64,000 bases of DNA from Anthoceros angustus (Eukaryota > Streptophyta > Anthocerotopsida > Anthocerotales > Anthocerotaceae). The translations under genes were made by a program, and so were the position numbers. The stretch lies in the NCBI GenBank assembly GCA_010909165.1, contig VJWM01000126.1:1-64000 (forward strand), in the 5' to 3' direction. Below the pieces are notes generated by a model, which ran no database searches, was not told where the DNA came from, and was given only the letters and a program-made list of their open reading frames with translations. Of the stretch, positions 21,363 to 33,087 are shown piece by piece (position 1 is the stretch's first letter; each line of letters opens with the position of its first letter).

Positions 21363-23515
21363 TCACACAACCCGCATATCGATAAGGCAAGTAACGGGTT
21401 TTATAGACCTTCCCTTTAGTGACTCTCTTCCCGCCGCCCACACCGTGAGTGCGCTGCTTTTACTGCCCCCGCCTTCTTTCCGCCCTAACTTTTCCGTCGT
21501 GCATTTGTGACAAAACCATTCTCCTTCCGGATCGCTTTCAACGGTCAAGACAAAAGACATGATGTCCTTGGTTGCACCTGGTCACACAACAAAGATTAGT
21601 TCGGGTCGGTGATTTGACCACGTTCGCAGCATCAACAGTGGCTTCCATGCTTGTGGTTGTATGCGTATCAAGATTCGGCAAGTGGCAGGCCGATGTATGT
21701 GCTCCTTGCATCGGCGCCCATCTTGCCCTTCCAACTCGATGACCCCTTGCTCACCAACGTTCACCACTCTCAAAATCAACCGTCCCGTGTTTACGTCCAA
21801 AGTGCCAGAAGGACGGTGTTGAAGATACACGAAATCACCCACTTCGAACTTTCTGGCCTTTGGCTTCCATGATCCTCCTCGTGTGAATGCATACCTCAAT
21901 TGATCTCTATGCTGTGCGATGGCCAGATTGTCCATCGCCATGGGTATCACTCGTTGTAACAACTTGGCCCGGTTTCGTAACTCTGAGCAACACTCATCCA
22001 CATCTTGTGTCCAGTCCACTGGTTTGGAATATGTGTCTGCCACTATGTTGGGCAGCACAGCATTCCTGCCAAACATTATGTAGTAGGATCGGGTTGCCTG
22101 TTGCTCGAACGACCAGAGCTCCGTGGCAACGTAAGGTAGCAACTCATCCCAACAATTAGGCTCGATCTCCGTGCAGTACTTGCGAAGTGAATCCTTGAAA
22201 GTTTGCACCAATTTCTCGCTAAACCATCTCGCCTCGAGGATGATCCCGTGACGGCGTGATCTATCAAACTCCGATCCAACAACGCTTGAACTCTCCTCCG
22301 AATTCGCTTTCCTTGATCTCGCCAGACCTCGCACTTCCATATCCGCTCAAAACGACCGTAAGAAAGCTCGTCGTGAATTGGGAAGTTCTGACTGGAAGGA
22401 ATGCCAATTCCATCCACTTGGAGAAGTGTTCTATCATGAGCATACAATGCTTGTTGCCTTGCTTGGTCAATGGTAGCTCTGGCATGAGGTCAACGGACCA
22501 TCGAAGAACAGACCCCGAATAGGCAGCGAATGCAACACCACATCCCGGCTGTTGAACCTTGCTTTGACTGCATCACAAGCAGCACATCTCGACACCACTC
22601 GCTCGACGTCGGAGTACATTCCAGACCAAAAATAGGCACTCTTCAGCATATGATGCGTCCTTTTTACACCGAAGTGCCCAAGTGTCTTGTGCACTTTACT
22701 CACTATCTGCTCAAAGCGCCTTGTAAGAAAGCTCGTCTTTGTAATTGGGAAGTTGGAAGGAATGCCAATTCCACCCACTTGGAGAAGTGTTCTATCATGA
22801 GCATACAATGCTTGTTGCCTTGGTCAATGGTAGCTCGGCATGAGGTCAACGGACCATCGAAGAACAGACCCGAATAGGCGTGAATGCAACACCACATCCC
22901 GGCTGTTGAACCTTGCTTTGTGCATCACAAGCAGCACATCTCGACACCACTCGCTCGACGTGAGTACATTCGGACCAAAAATAGGCACTCTTGACATATG
23001 ATGCGTCCTTTTACAAAGTGCCCAAGTGTCTTGTGCACTTTACTCACTATCTGTTCCCGTTCCTCTATGGGAGGGACCATTTTACACACTCCACGATCTG
23101 TCACTAACAATTTGCCATCCCTCCAGGTATACCTCATGACCTTCCGTCGCAGCTTTTGAACGGCTGTGGCATCTAGTCCAACTACTTGTCCTTCCTTCAA
23201 TAGCTGAATAGCATGCCCATATTTCCATATGTCTCGTCCCCTCATTGAGTTGTTTTCTTCCTTCCTGACTTGTGGCCATGAGAGCCATATACATGCTTGG
23301 CATGTAACGAGCATGATCAAAATCCTGCCGCGCACCAGTCCCATCTTTGTCATCAGGTACTGGGTTCCTGCTAAGTCCATCCGCATTGTGATGTACTTTT
23401 GTCGCCTGCACTATGTGCATATCATATTCTCGACGTAACGCCCACCTTGCGAGCTTGCCACTCAACTTCATGTTCGCTATTAACCAAGCAACGGCCGGTG
23501 ATCGGTTACGATAGG
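21363..23515 (-). pseudogene. pol: Gypsy pol C-terminal part: RNase H end, integrase, PHD finger
   Basis: From 23,515 down: RNase H end (VTDHRPLL, then LARWALRREYDMHIVQ and HHNADGLSRNP); the integrase HHCC zinc-binding part (HKTLGHFGVKRTHH...CAACDAVKA near 22,640); the catalytic core (KHCMLMIEHFSKWMELAFLP, WDELLPYVATELWSFEQQ, FGRNAVLPNIVAD); and the C-terminal GPY-like part (FEVGDFVYLQHRPSGTL). The pattern is then CxxC...CDRC-NQGHHVFCL...PEGEWFCHKC at 21,637-21,493, a C4HC3 PHD finger read across small frame breaks. Integrase inserts element DNA; a PHD finger normally binds histone H3 tails. No chromodomain was seen. Many frameshifts are present, several at CNG sites. Confidence 0.8.
22359..23052 (-). 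repeat. Tandem duplication within integrase (about 364 bp)
   Basis: GTAAGAAAGCTCGTC starts both units (22,359 and 22,723). Each unit covers the integrase region encoding KHCMLMIEHFSKW and the HHCC part. The second unit is shorter and has lost short pieces (for example GACTGCATCAC becomes GTGCATCAC). It may be a real duplication or two versions of one sequence left side by side in the assembly. Confidence 0.85.
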
Positions 23516-23810
23516 AACGGACGCGAGGGCGCGACGTCGAACGGGCCGAGGCCGTGAGGCCGAGACCGTTCTAGGCCGGCGCCCGACGCGCGTCTGCTCC
23601 TCGGCGTAGGGAGCGGCCGAGTCCGGGGCCGAGACGCCTAACTCGATCGCAGCATGGAGCCGAGGTCTGAACTTGTTAGACCGGGTGCCTATACCACCCG
23701 ACTTATATGTCATTTCTCTCTCTCTTACAGTAACTTCCCTTCACTACTGTTTCATTTTCGTTTTTTTAATCCTTTTACACAATAAAAGGATTATCATCAC
23801 TATCGTAATA

Positions 23811-25610
23811 TCACACATATTCTATTGGAGTAGATGGAGTGTAATATGGTTCTGGTTGTCCCGTCTCTTCAGAATAGTACTTTTTGAGCTGCTGATTGTA
23901 TGGTCCAGATAAATGTATTATCATTTCGAATATTTCATCCAAGCGAGAATATTTCTGCAATTTAAACCGATGTCAGAATTCATACATAAAACTTATCTTT
24001 TTTAACTTTAGTACTCACCTCAAAGAGTGAAAACAACTCGTTTTGATTCTCCGATAACTACAAACAAAAAGTAAAAGTAATTAGTCATTTACCTCCATTT
24101 CAATTCGGAGAAGATCTTTCTTTGCATATACCTTTTCGACAAGCGTTAAACACGTCTTGTGAAGATTCCCCACATCGGAAATGTGATCGTATGTTCAAGA
24201 AACATAAACATTAGAATTTTTTTGGAATGCAAGGATATTACCTTTCAAACGATGTACCTTTTGAATGTTTTAGTTGTCTCTGGTTCTTCCATGAGAGACA
24301 ACAAGTCCGTCGCTTTCAACTCCTTATTTTCAATTGCTGCCCCTATCTCGCATTCAATGCATGTAATTACATACATAGAATTATATGTAATGAAAATAAT
24401 AGTGAAAAGAGAAGTTATCGCAGCTTACTTGCTTGGATTTGTCTGCATCGCTCGAATGTTGGGTTGGACCCATCTTCATTCAAGATGGGTCTGCTTGCTC
24501 TTTTAGACTATGCTCCCAAAGTGCAATACTTATCTTTAAAGTCTTGAAAAGTGGTGGATATTGAAAATTGCTCATCCACTTTCCAAACTCGGTGAACTCA
24601 AGTGACGGCCCGTAAGTTGGTCCATCCTCCTGAAGTCATCAATTTTCTCTTTTTGCACGATCAAAACCAAAATCATTACTTTCTTAAACCAAAATCATAT
24701 TAATGCACATTATATACCTAATACTTTTTGTATACCTGATTGGAGATGGCTGCGTTGTCAATGTTGTTGTCAATCTTTTCGACTTTGTCCTTTATGTTTT
24801 TTGCGGCAGACTTGTTTTCCAAAGATTCGTAATGTATGCCAAGTTATAAGAAGGTCAATGTGACGAAGCAAAGAAGGTATGAATGTAATTTTAGAGTACC
24901 TCCAGGATTGCCTGGATTGAACTTTGATATCCCTCCAACATTGTTTGCATTGAAAATCGTGTCCATTAAACCTTTCCACAAGTGTACGCTTCACCAATTG
25001 AGTGTTGTTCAAGGTTCTTTTGATATCCCGCAGATAAATTTAGGGTTAAGATTTTGGATTTGAGCATAATTAGATCAAGTTTATGAATTAAAGAAAAGTG
25101 CTTACCTTCTTTATCTTATTCAATCAAGGTGCATCTAAAGATGCTTAAGGTCTTGTTTGTCCATCACAGAGAACATTGTGTGCTCATGAGGCGCAACCCA
25201 CGGGTTTTGTTAGACTCGACCAACGAGAACATACAGGACTAAGCAATCATTTTCCCGAATACCTTTTTCTACGATCTTTCTTATCTCCAGCAGTGGTGGT
25301 TCAAACCGAAGGCCATATCCTCGGATCCCCATGGGTGGGAAGTAATTTGTCGGGCGCGCTGTGGTGGCGTCATGTAGTTCTTGTCATAGGGGTTGACACA
25401 AGTTAGTAAAAGAAAAAGCAAAGTAAAAACGATAAGACGAAACAATCAAGTACCTTCTTGGATTTGAAAATCGTTATTGCTTCCGTTTCGATTCCATCCC
25501 GATTCAAAAGCCATCGAACACTATTTATAGTGAGCTACAAATCAACAAAAACGCATCGAAGAGCAACAAGTTGAGTAAGGGCAAATTACTTACGCTCAAT
25601 ACGCCGTTCG
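23811..25610 (-). pseudogene. Element-X gene A, left copy
   Basis: Reverse complement of 50,440-52,168, exon by exon. The last exon is better preserved here: KYSRLDEIFEMIIHLSG continues in frame through PEPYYTPSTPIEYV to the TGA at 23,811-23,813. Earlier exons are eroded: MQGYYLSND and the SLMEEPETT region lie near 24,230-24,360, the VERFNGH exon near 24,980, and the FEPPLLEIRK exon near 25,270-25,300. The product is an acidic helical protein of unknown function. Confidence 0.6.
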
Positions 25611-27200
25611 GTGCTTCACGAAACCAATTGTCCGGACTACGCATCGAATAATGTCAAAAATGTTTGTCGATCAATCCGGTGAACTTGCGGCAGAGTGCAA
25701 CATGTTTCAAAGGCACAAAAATGCATGTTTTCACAAGATGGCAAAGATCGGCTAAAGACTCAAAGCGAGTCTTCTACAGCGAACCCCTTACCTTTGCGGC
25801 CAACCCAACTATGCAATAGTTTCACCGGTGCAACCCTCCACACGTTGTTGAAATGCGCCATGAATTATTGAACGGACGCTTACTGTGTGTCTTGCGTGAC
25901 CTTTGGACAAATCGGAAAGCGAAGGTTAGAAAGTGCATGACAAATTTTACAAACACATGCATCCGCGTGGTTGAATGCCGCCTTAAAGGCGCGTGTTGCG
26001 GCTTGCCGCCACTCAACGCCGCGTGTTGCGGCATGCGGCCACAACCACGGTCGATGACTTACGCCGCTGCGGTTGCGGCATGCCGCTTATCAACGCCACG
26101 TGTTGCGGCAAGCGACTCAAGCGCGACTTGCGGCATGCCACCACCAGATGCAAAGGCATGCACCAGACAGACGCGACACATATGGTTAACAATCAAGACA
26201 ACAAAAAGCTTTCGCTTATCATACCTGATGGCGCTTGGTGGCGCTCAAAACACTGCTGGAGCGCTGGAGATGGCTGCGTTGTCAATGTTGTTGTCAATCT
26301 TTCGACTTTGTCCTTTATGTTTTTTGTTGACTTGTTTTCCACATGTATTGCCAAGTTATAAGAAGGTAAATGTGAAGAAGCAAAGAAGGTATGAATGTAA
26401 TTTCAGATTACCTCCAGTACTGCCTGGATTGAACTTTGATATCCCTCCAACATTGTTTGCATTGAAATCTGGTGTCCATTAAACCTTTCCACAAGTGTGT
26501 ACGTTTCCAGCTCCAATTGAGCTGTTGTTCGAAGGTTCTTTTTGATATCCTGCAGAGATAAATTTAGGGTTAAGATTTTGGATTTGAGCATAATTAGATC
26601 AAGTTTATGAATTAAAGAAAAGTGCTTACCTTCTTTATCTTATTCAATGAGCATCTTAAAGATGCTTAAGGTCTTGTTTGTCCATCACAGAACATTGTGT
26701 GCTTTTGCAACCCACGGGTTTTGTTAGACTCGACCAACGAGAACATACAGGACTAACATCATTTTCCGAATACCTTTTCTACGATCTTTCTTATCTCCAG
26801 CGGTGGTGGTTCAAACTCTGCGTTAGCGTCATATCCGGATCCCCATGGGTGGGAAGTAATTTGTCGTGGCTCACGGGTGGCGTCACATGGTTCTTGTCTG
26901 CGGGGTTGACACAAGTTAGTAAAAGAAAAGCAAAGTAAAAAAGCGTATAAACAATCAAGTACCTTCTTGGATTTGAAAATCGTTATTGCTTCCGTTTTCA
27001 GATTCCATCCTGATTCAAAAAAGCCATCAGAACACTATTTATAGTGGGAGCTACCGTCAATTCTGTCTGAACAAAACGCATCGTGCGCCAGAGAGCAACA
27101 AGTTGAGCAAGGGCAAATTACTTACGTTCCAATACGTCGTTCCGGGTGCTTCACGCGAAACCAATTGTCCGGACTACCCTGCATCAGAATAATGTCAAAA
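24730..27200 (-). repeat. Internal tandem duplication of gene A 5' exons
   Basis: 24,730-25,640 and 26,260-27,180 are near-identical (both begin GGAGATGGCTGCGTTGTCAA and include the ATCCTCCAGCAGTGG-like exon and the GAATTTAGGG intron). Period is about 1,520 bp. The units differ by small indels concentrated at CNG sites. The right copy of X has only one such unit. Confidence 0.8.
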
Positions 27201-27700
27201 AATGTTTGTCAGCATCAATCCAGTGAACTTGCGGAGAGCATGTTTCAAGCGCACACAAAAATGCATGTTTTCACAAGATGGCAAAGATAAAGACTCAAAG
27301 CGAGTCTTCTACAGCGAACCCCACCTTTGCTTCGTCAACCCAACTATGCAATAGTTTCCCAACCCTCGGACCGCGTTGTTGAAATGCGGCCTATTGGAGC
27401 AGGGCATGCCACGGTGTCGCCTTCTTGCGTGACCTTTGGCATCGAAATCGGAGGAAGCGAAGGTTAGAAAGTGCGTTTACAAACACATGCATCCGCGTGG
27501 TTGAATGCGCGACTTAAAGCGCGTGTTGCGGCATGCCACTCAGCGTTGCGTTGCGGCATGCCACTCAGCGCCACTCAACGTTGCGGCATGCCGCGCGACA
27601 GCGCAGCGTGTTGCGGCATGCCGCTATCAGCGCCACGTGTTGCGGCAAGCTGCGACTCCGCGCGCGACTTGCGGCATGCCACCACTAGGCGGCAAATGCG
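25975..27700. repeat. Two minisatellite arrays built on TTGCGGCATGCCGC
   Basis: Arrays at about 25,985-26,160 and 27,515-27,690 contain roughly five to seven loosely spaced copies of CGTGTTGCGGCATGCC with variants (TTGCGGCAAGC, TTGCGGCATGCGG). The core GCGGCATGCCGC is a perfect palindrome. Spacers are CA-rich. The right copy of X has a different, CCACC-type repeat in the equivalent position. Confidence 0.7.
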
Positions 27701-28712
27701 CATACTTTCACCAGGAAGACTCGACATATGGTTAACTGCGTGTAGCTTTCATCTTATCATAAGGCCGCTTGGTGGCGCTCAAAACACTGTACGCACTCCG
27801 TCAAGAGATGGATCAAAACACGACATGCGAGCACGAAAGTACGCCAACATGTAGGGCGCAGCGTTCTAGAGTTTCAAGAAAAATGTGCAAGAGAACCGCG
27901 AACCAAGGTGATGTACGAAACTAAAGGCTGAAGCGATGGAGACTGCGTGATGATCAAAACAAAAGACGAGTGAGAAACGAGAGAACTGTCAACTTGGTGA
28001 CGCAATCTTCTCAAAACAAGGTTTGAAGCCTTCAGTCATGCTAGGACTCTGCTAAAGGACCTTGCTAGACTTGGGCGGAAGGCGAGCGGAGGAGGATCTC
28101 GATGAGGAAGCGCACACAAGAGAACCCTGAGACGCCAAGAAGACGACGCGGCGGCAAGGCAGCGAGAGCGGATGGTGGTGAGCGAGAGAAGAAGACGCGC
28201 GCGGCGGCGTGAGCAGGTGAGAGGACAAGCGAAGCGCCGCAGTGCGCGAAGGTCAACGTTGTTGAGCGGGGAGTGAGCGATGCAATGAGAAGAAGCGACC
28301 AGCGGGCCAAGGCGAGATGGTTGAGCGGACGCAGCCGACCGACGACGAAGAGGAAGACCGTGGCGGCGATCGAGCGATCGACGACGGCGACGATCTGACC
28401 GGCGGAATGGGGGCGCGAAGTGTGGGTGCATGCTATGTACTAGTGTTAGGGTTCTAGATGGTTCGCGGGTGCGTGGCATGCGTGATTGCGGCGTTTGGTT
28501 ACGCCCGCCGCTTTGGGGTTTGTAGATTAGGTTTGGTTGCTAGGTATGGTGAAGGTTGGCTAGGTTTGGGACGAAACCTAGGTTTGGGTGGCGGCTAATC
28601 AATGTGAACCTAGATATGTTGGACTCGCTCGGATTTTAGGTTCGGAAAATTCAAATGTGGTTGGTAGAGAGAGAATGTAGGCGGCGAGCGAGAACGGTAG
28701 GGTTTGCGGGCC

Positions 28713-28720
28713 TATATAAG
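28713..28720 (+). promoter_or_regulatory. TATA box upstream of gene B leader, left X
   Basis: CCTATATAAG sits just after GAACGGTAGGGTTTG. The same context (TATA, telo-box-like TAGGGTTT, GAGCGAGAACGG) is found in the right copy at 48,574-48,583, so the core promoter is conserved between copies. Transcription would run rightward to gene B at 33,088. Confidence 0.6.
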
Positions 28721-28779
28721 CGCTTGTTTTGAAGTTAGTCATTCTTGCATTTCTTGTTTTAGTTTAAGAGTGAGTTGTC

Positions 28780-31700
28780 TCCATGGGGAGCGTGTGTGCA
28801 TGTTTGCTTTTCGTTTTAGGTCCTTGCTCAAGGCCAAGTTTGTTTCCTCTTGTGGTCAAGGTTAGTTCTGCTTTATAGGTTTGTTCGTCTCACGTTCGGG
28901 CTTTTATGCGTTTGGATGGAAGGCCCTTGTGTTGTCTTTTTTCGAGGCCAAGGTTCATTTGTTTTAGGTTTAGACCTTCTCGTGTCAAGGCCAGGTCTTT
29001 TTCTTGTTTGTTTCGATGTCCATCGTTTGGAGCGTGTGTGTTGTTTTGCTTTTCGTTTTAGGTCCTTTTTCAAGGCCAAGTTTTGATTGTGGTCAAGGCC
29101 TTAGGTTTGTTCGCCCACGCCTGTGGCTTTTATGCCGCTTTGGATGGAAGGCCCTTGTGTTGTCTTTTCGTAGGCCAAGGTTTTAAGGTTTAGACCTTCC
29201 GTCAAGGCCGAGGTCTTTTTCTCGCTTCGATGTCCATCGTTTGGTATTTTGTGTTCTAAGGCCAAGGTTTGTGATTAAAGTCATGGTGTTTTGTCAAACG
29301 TGTGGTAGTCGAGCGCCGACGTGGTGTTGTCGCCAAGGCGTTAGATCAAGGTTGTTTTAGTGTGTTGCGCATTCTTCATAGATTGATCTAGTTTCTTGTA
29401 CTACGGCTATTCGTTTGTCTTTTGGTAGATCATTCGCTTAGCGGCTTGACTTTGTTGTTGTGATTTTAGCTCTTACATTGTTGTTGTTTTCTCGTTGATT
29501 TGTTTGTTTTCGGTTTTGGCTAACTTTGTTGTTGTTTCCTCTTGTCTTCTTTACCTTTGGTGTGTGTCTGTTCTTGTTTTTCGCTTGTTTATTTGGCTCG
29601 TCACGATCATGTGGATGTCTTATCCTGTTGTCGTTGCTTTCTTGAAAGAGAATTTGCTGTTGTTTGCAACTGGCTTTGCTGTAAGCGTGTTTAAAAAGTC
29701 TATCAAACATTTCAAAAGCATTTCTCGTCCTTCATCTGAGTGCTTCTTAGCGATGCTTTGTGTATTGTGGTTGTCTACCGTGGTTCTTAATTTTTTTCGC
29801 TTGTGTTGAATGGTTTTGGTCCTTTGTTTTGCTCGTTTGTTTTCAGAATCGATGTTTGTCTTCCTAGTTTGGTCGATTGTCTATGTGTTTGTGCTTTAAT
29901 CTTATGTCATTGTTGTTTTGCTACGGATCCAGCTTACTTAAGACTTAGTTTGTTTTGTGTTGAATGGTTTTGGTCCTTTGTTTGCTTTCATTGTACCTAG
30001 AATCGGATGTTTGTCTTCCTAGTTTGGTAATCGATTGTCTATGTGTTTTGTTAATCTTATGTCATTGTTGTTTTCCTGCTTACGGATCCAGCTTTACTTA
30101 AGACTTAGTTTGTTTTGTTGCGACCTTTGTTTTATCTATGTAGTCTGCAGGATATTAGTTGGCTTGGTCAAATTATTGAAATGCGCAAGCTATGTACATG
30201 GATTGGGTTGGTAATCGGCATTCTATATCATGGTTTTGATTGTTGTAAGTGTTTTTGTCATATAAGATGTCGTTTTGTTTCTCGTGCCTTGTCGGATGCC
30301 TAATTTTTAAGGTCTACTCGTTTTGTTGTTGTGCGTAGCTTCTAGTTGTTTTTAGTTTAAGAGTGGAGTTTTTCCTTTGACCCATCTATTTGCCTAAGAC
30401 GTTAATTTGTTTCTCGATGTAGTCTATGTGGTATTGTATTCTTCCGAGAGCACATTGTGGTGAACGTGATAAATTTTTCCAACTTGTCTTGTCCGTTCAA
30501 GTGTAAGTTGTGTTGTACTTGTTTGACATTTGTGTTTTATGTGTTGTTGTTTTGTTGTTATCTTAAATATGTTAGGCATTGTTTCAAACTTCAATTTGTT
30601 TTCGTCGATTTGTTTTGACCGCTTTCAAGACTGCCCATTTGTTTTCTTAAGGTGTGTTTTATCGTGACTTAGCCGGAAGTGTATGTTTCATTGCATATTG
30701 TAATTTAGGCATTGTTTGTTTATCGTTTAAAGCAAGAAGTGTCTTGGTTATCATTTCAACATATTTCTTTTCGTGCCCATGTTGTGTGTTTTGAAAGCGT
30801 AACCCTAAGGTACTTTATGTTTTGTTTGTGACCTATGTGTTTGTGCTTTAATCTTATGTCATTGTTGTTGTTTTCCTTACGGATCCAGCTTTACTTAAGA
30901 CTTAGTTTGTTTTCTATGTTGTTAATCGACTGTTTTATCTATGTAGTCGCGAGGATATTAGGCTGGATTGGTCAAATTATCGCAAATCGGGTTTCATGTA
31001 CATGGATTGGGTTGGTGCAATCGGCATTCTATATCATGGTTTTGATTGTTGTAAGTGTTTTGTCGACCTATAAGCGATGTCGTTTTTGTCTCGGCCTCGT
31101 GTCAAGTCGGATGCCTAATTTTTAAGGTCTACTCGGTTTGTTGTTGTGCGGTTCAGTTCTAGTTGTTTTTAGTTTAAGAGTGGAGTTTTTCCTTTCGTGT
31201 TTCCATCTATTTGCCGTCTAAGCGGCGTTAATTTGTTTCTCGCATGTCTATGTGGTATCGTATTCTTCCGAGCACATTGTGGTGAACGTGACAAATTTTT
31301 CCAACTTGTCTTGTCCGTTTCAAGTGTAAGTTGTGTTGTACTTTGTTTGACATTTGTGTTTTATGTGTTGTTGTTTTGTTGTTATCGCTAAATATGTTAG
31401 GCATTGTTTCAAACATTCGACCTTTGTTTCTCGTTGATTTGTTTTGACCGCTTTCAAGGCATCCATTTGTTTTCTTAAGGTGTGTTTCGTGACTTATGGA
31501 AGTGTATGTTTCATTGCATATTGTAAACTTTAGGCGTGTATTGTTTGTTTATCGTTTAAAGCAAGAAGTGTGTTGGTTATCATTTGCTAACATATTTCTT
31601 TTCGTGTGTTTTGAAAGCGCCAACCCTAAGGTACTTTATATGATTGTCCTTGCGTGACCAGCTAATGTGTTTTTAGTGCAATATCTGCTTGTTTCAGTTT

Positions 31701-33060
31701 GATTAGTTGTTTCTGATATGATACTATTCTTGTTTCTTGTGCGTGTGAAGGTCAAGTTTTAAAGGCCTAGATCAATTCATTTGGTCTGTCTGAAGAGGTT
31801 ATTGTCTGTTTTGCTTTCTTTTTAGCTTGTTTTGTTCGGGTAGTGTACTTTTTTGTTCATTTGTTTCTCACTTGCCGAGTCTTTTATTACGTGAAGTATG
31901 TGGTGTTGTTAAGCGACCTTTGTTTTATCTATGTAGTCGCGAGGATATTACGCTGGAATTGGTCAAATTCTTCAAATCGTTCTTGTCATGTACATGGATT
32001 GGGTTGGTAATCGGCATTCTATATCATGGTTTTGATTGTAAGTGTTTTGTTTCTTGTTTCTTTTTGTCTCGGGCCTAAGTCGGATGCCTAATTTTTAAGG
32101 TCTACTCGTTTTGTTGTTTTGCGTTCAGTTCTAGTTGTTTTTTTTAGTTTAAGGAGTTTTTCCTTTGTGTTTCCATCTATTTCGTCTAAGCGGCGTTAAT
32201 TTGTTTCTCAGAGTCTTGTGTATTGTATTCTTCCGAGAGCACATTGTGGTGAAATGACAAATTTTTCCAACTTGTCTTGTCCGTTTCAAGTGTAAGTTGT
32301 TGTACTGTTGTTTTTGTGTTTTATGTGTTGTTGTTTTGTTGTTATCGCTAAATATGTTAGGCATTGTTTCAAACATTGACCTTTGTTTCTCGTTCATTGT
32401 TTTGACCGCTTTCAAGGTGTCCATTTGTTTTCTTAAGGTGTGTTTCGTGACTTATTTAGTGTGTTTCATTGCATATTGTAATTTAGGCATTGTTTGTTTG
32501 TTTATCGTTTAAAGCAAGTGTTGGTTATCATTTGCTAACATATTTCTTTTTCGCCCTTTGTTGAAAGCAACCCTAAGGTACTTTTATTTGTCCTTGCGTG
32601 ACCATGTGTTTTTAGTGCAATTTTTGTGTTTCGTTGATTAGTTGTTTCGATATGATACTATTCTTGTTTCTTGATGCGGTCTTGTAAGGTCAAGTTTTAA
32701 AGGCCTAGATCAATTCATTTGTCTCGGGAAGAGGTTATTGTCTGTTTGCTGTTTCTTTTTAGCTTCATTCTTGTTGGGTAGTGTACTTTTTAAGCCTTCA
32801 TTGTTTCTCACTTGGGAGGCCTTTCTTTTTCGAAGTATGTGGTTTGTTAAGAATGGAAGTATCTTCTTTCTAACATGAGGGATCAAGAATATTTAACAAT
32901 GCATGGGGTCAATGAGTGTTTTTGTCCCATTTCCCCATCTTTTTCTTGTTGTTTTGTTTTATAATCAATTGTTAGACCCTTCAGAAGTTCCATTTGGAAG
33001 TTCAAACACCATGTAAGTATTATTTTGTCTTGATCCTCAGTTTCCATTTGTTTCTCTTTG
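28780..33060 (+). repeat. Long GT-rich repetitive leader/intron of gene B, left X
   Basis: The first part (28,800-29,330) holds repeats around CAAGGCCAAG and GTTTTAGGTCC. 30,100-32,870 is three tandem units of about 0.8-1.0 kb marked by TTTTATCTATGTAGTC (near 30,131, 30,933, 31,924) and GGAGTTTTTCCTTT (near 30,366, 31,183, 32,154). T-rich plus strand and no long credible frame suggest a 5' UTR/intron. It ends in TTTTTGCAG just before the gene B ATG at 33,088. Confidence 0.6.
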
Positions 33061-33087
33061 ACCACTCTAATCTTTATGTTTTTGCAG

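Noticed and set aside
28036-28479. Arg/Ser-rich 147-residue minus-strand open frame
   Set aside because: Low-complexity, no counterpart in the right X copy, lies in the promoter interval upstream of the gene B TATA box. GC-rich composition explains the open frame.
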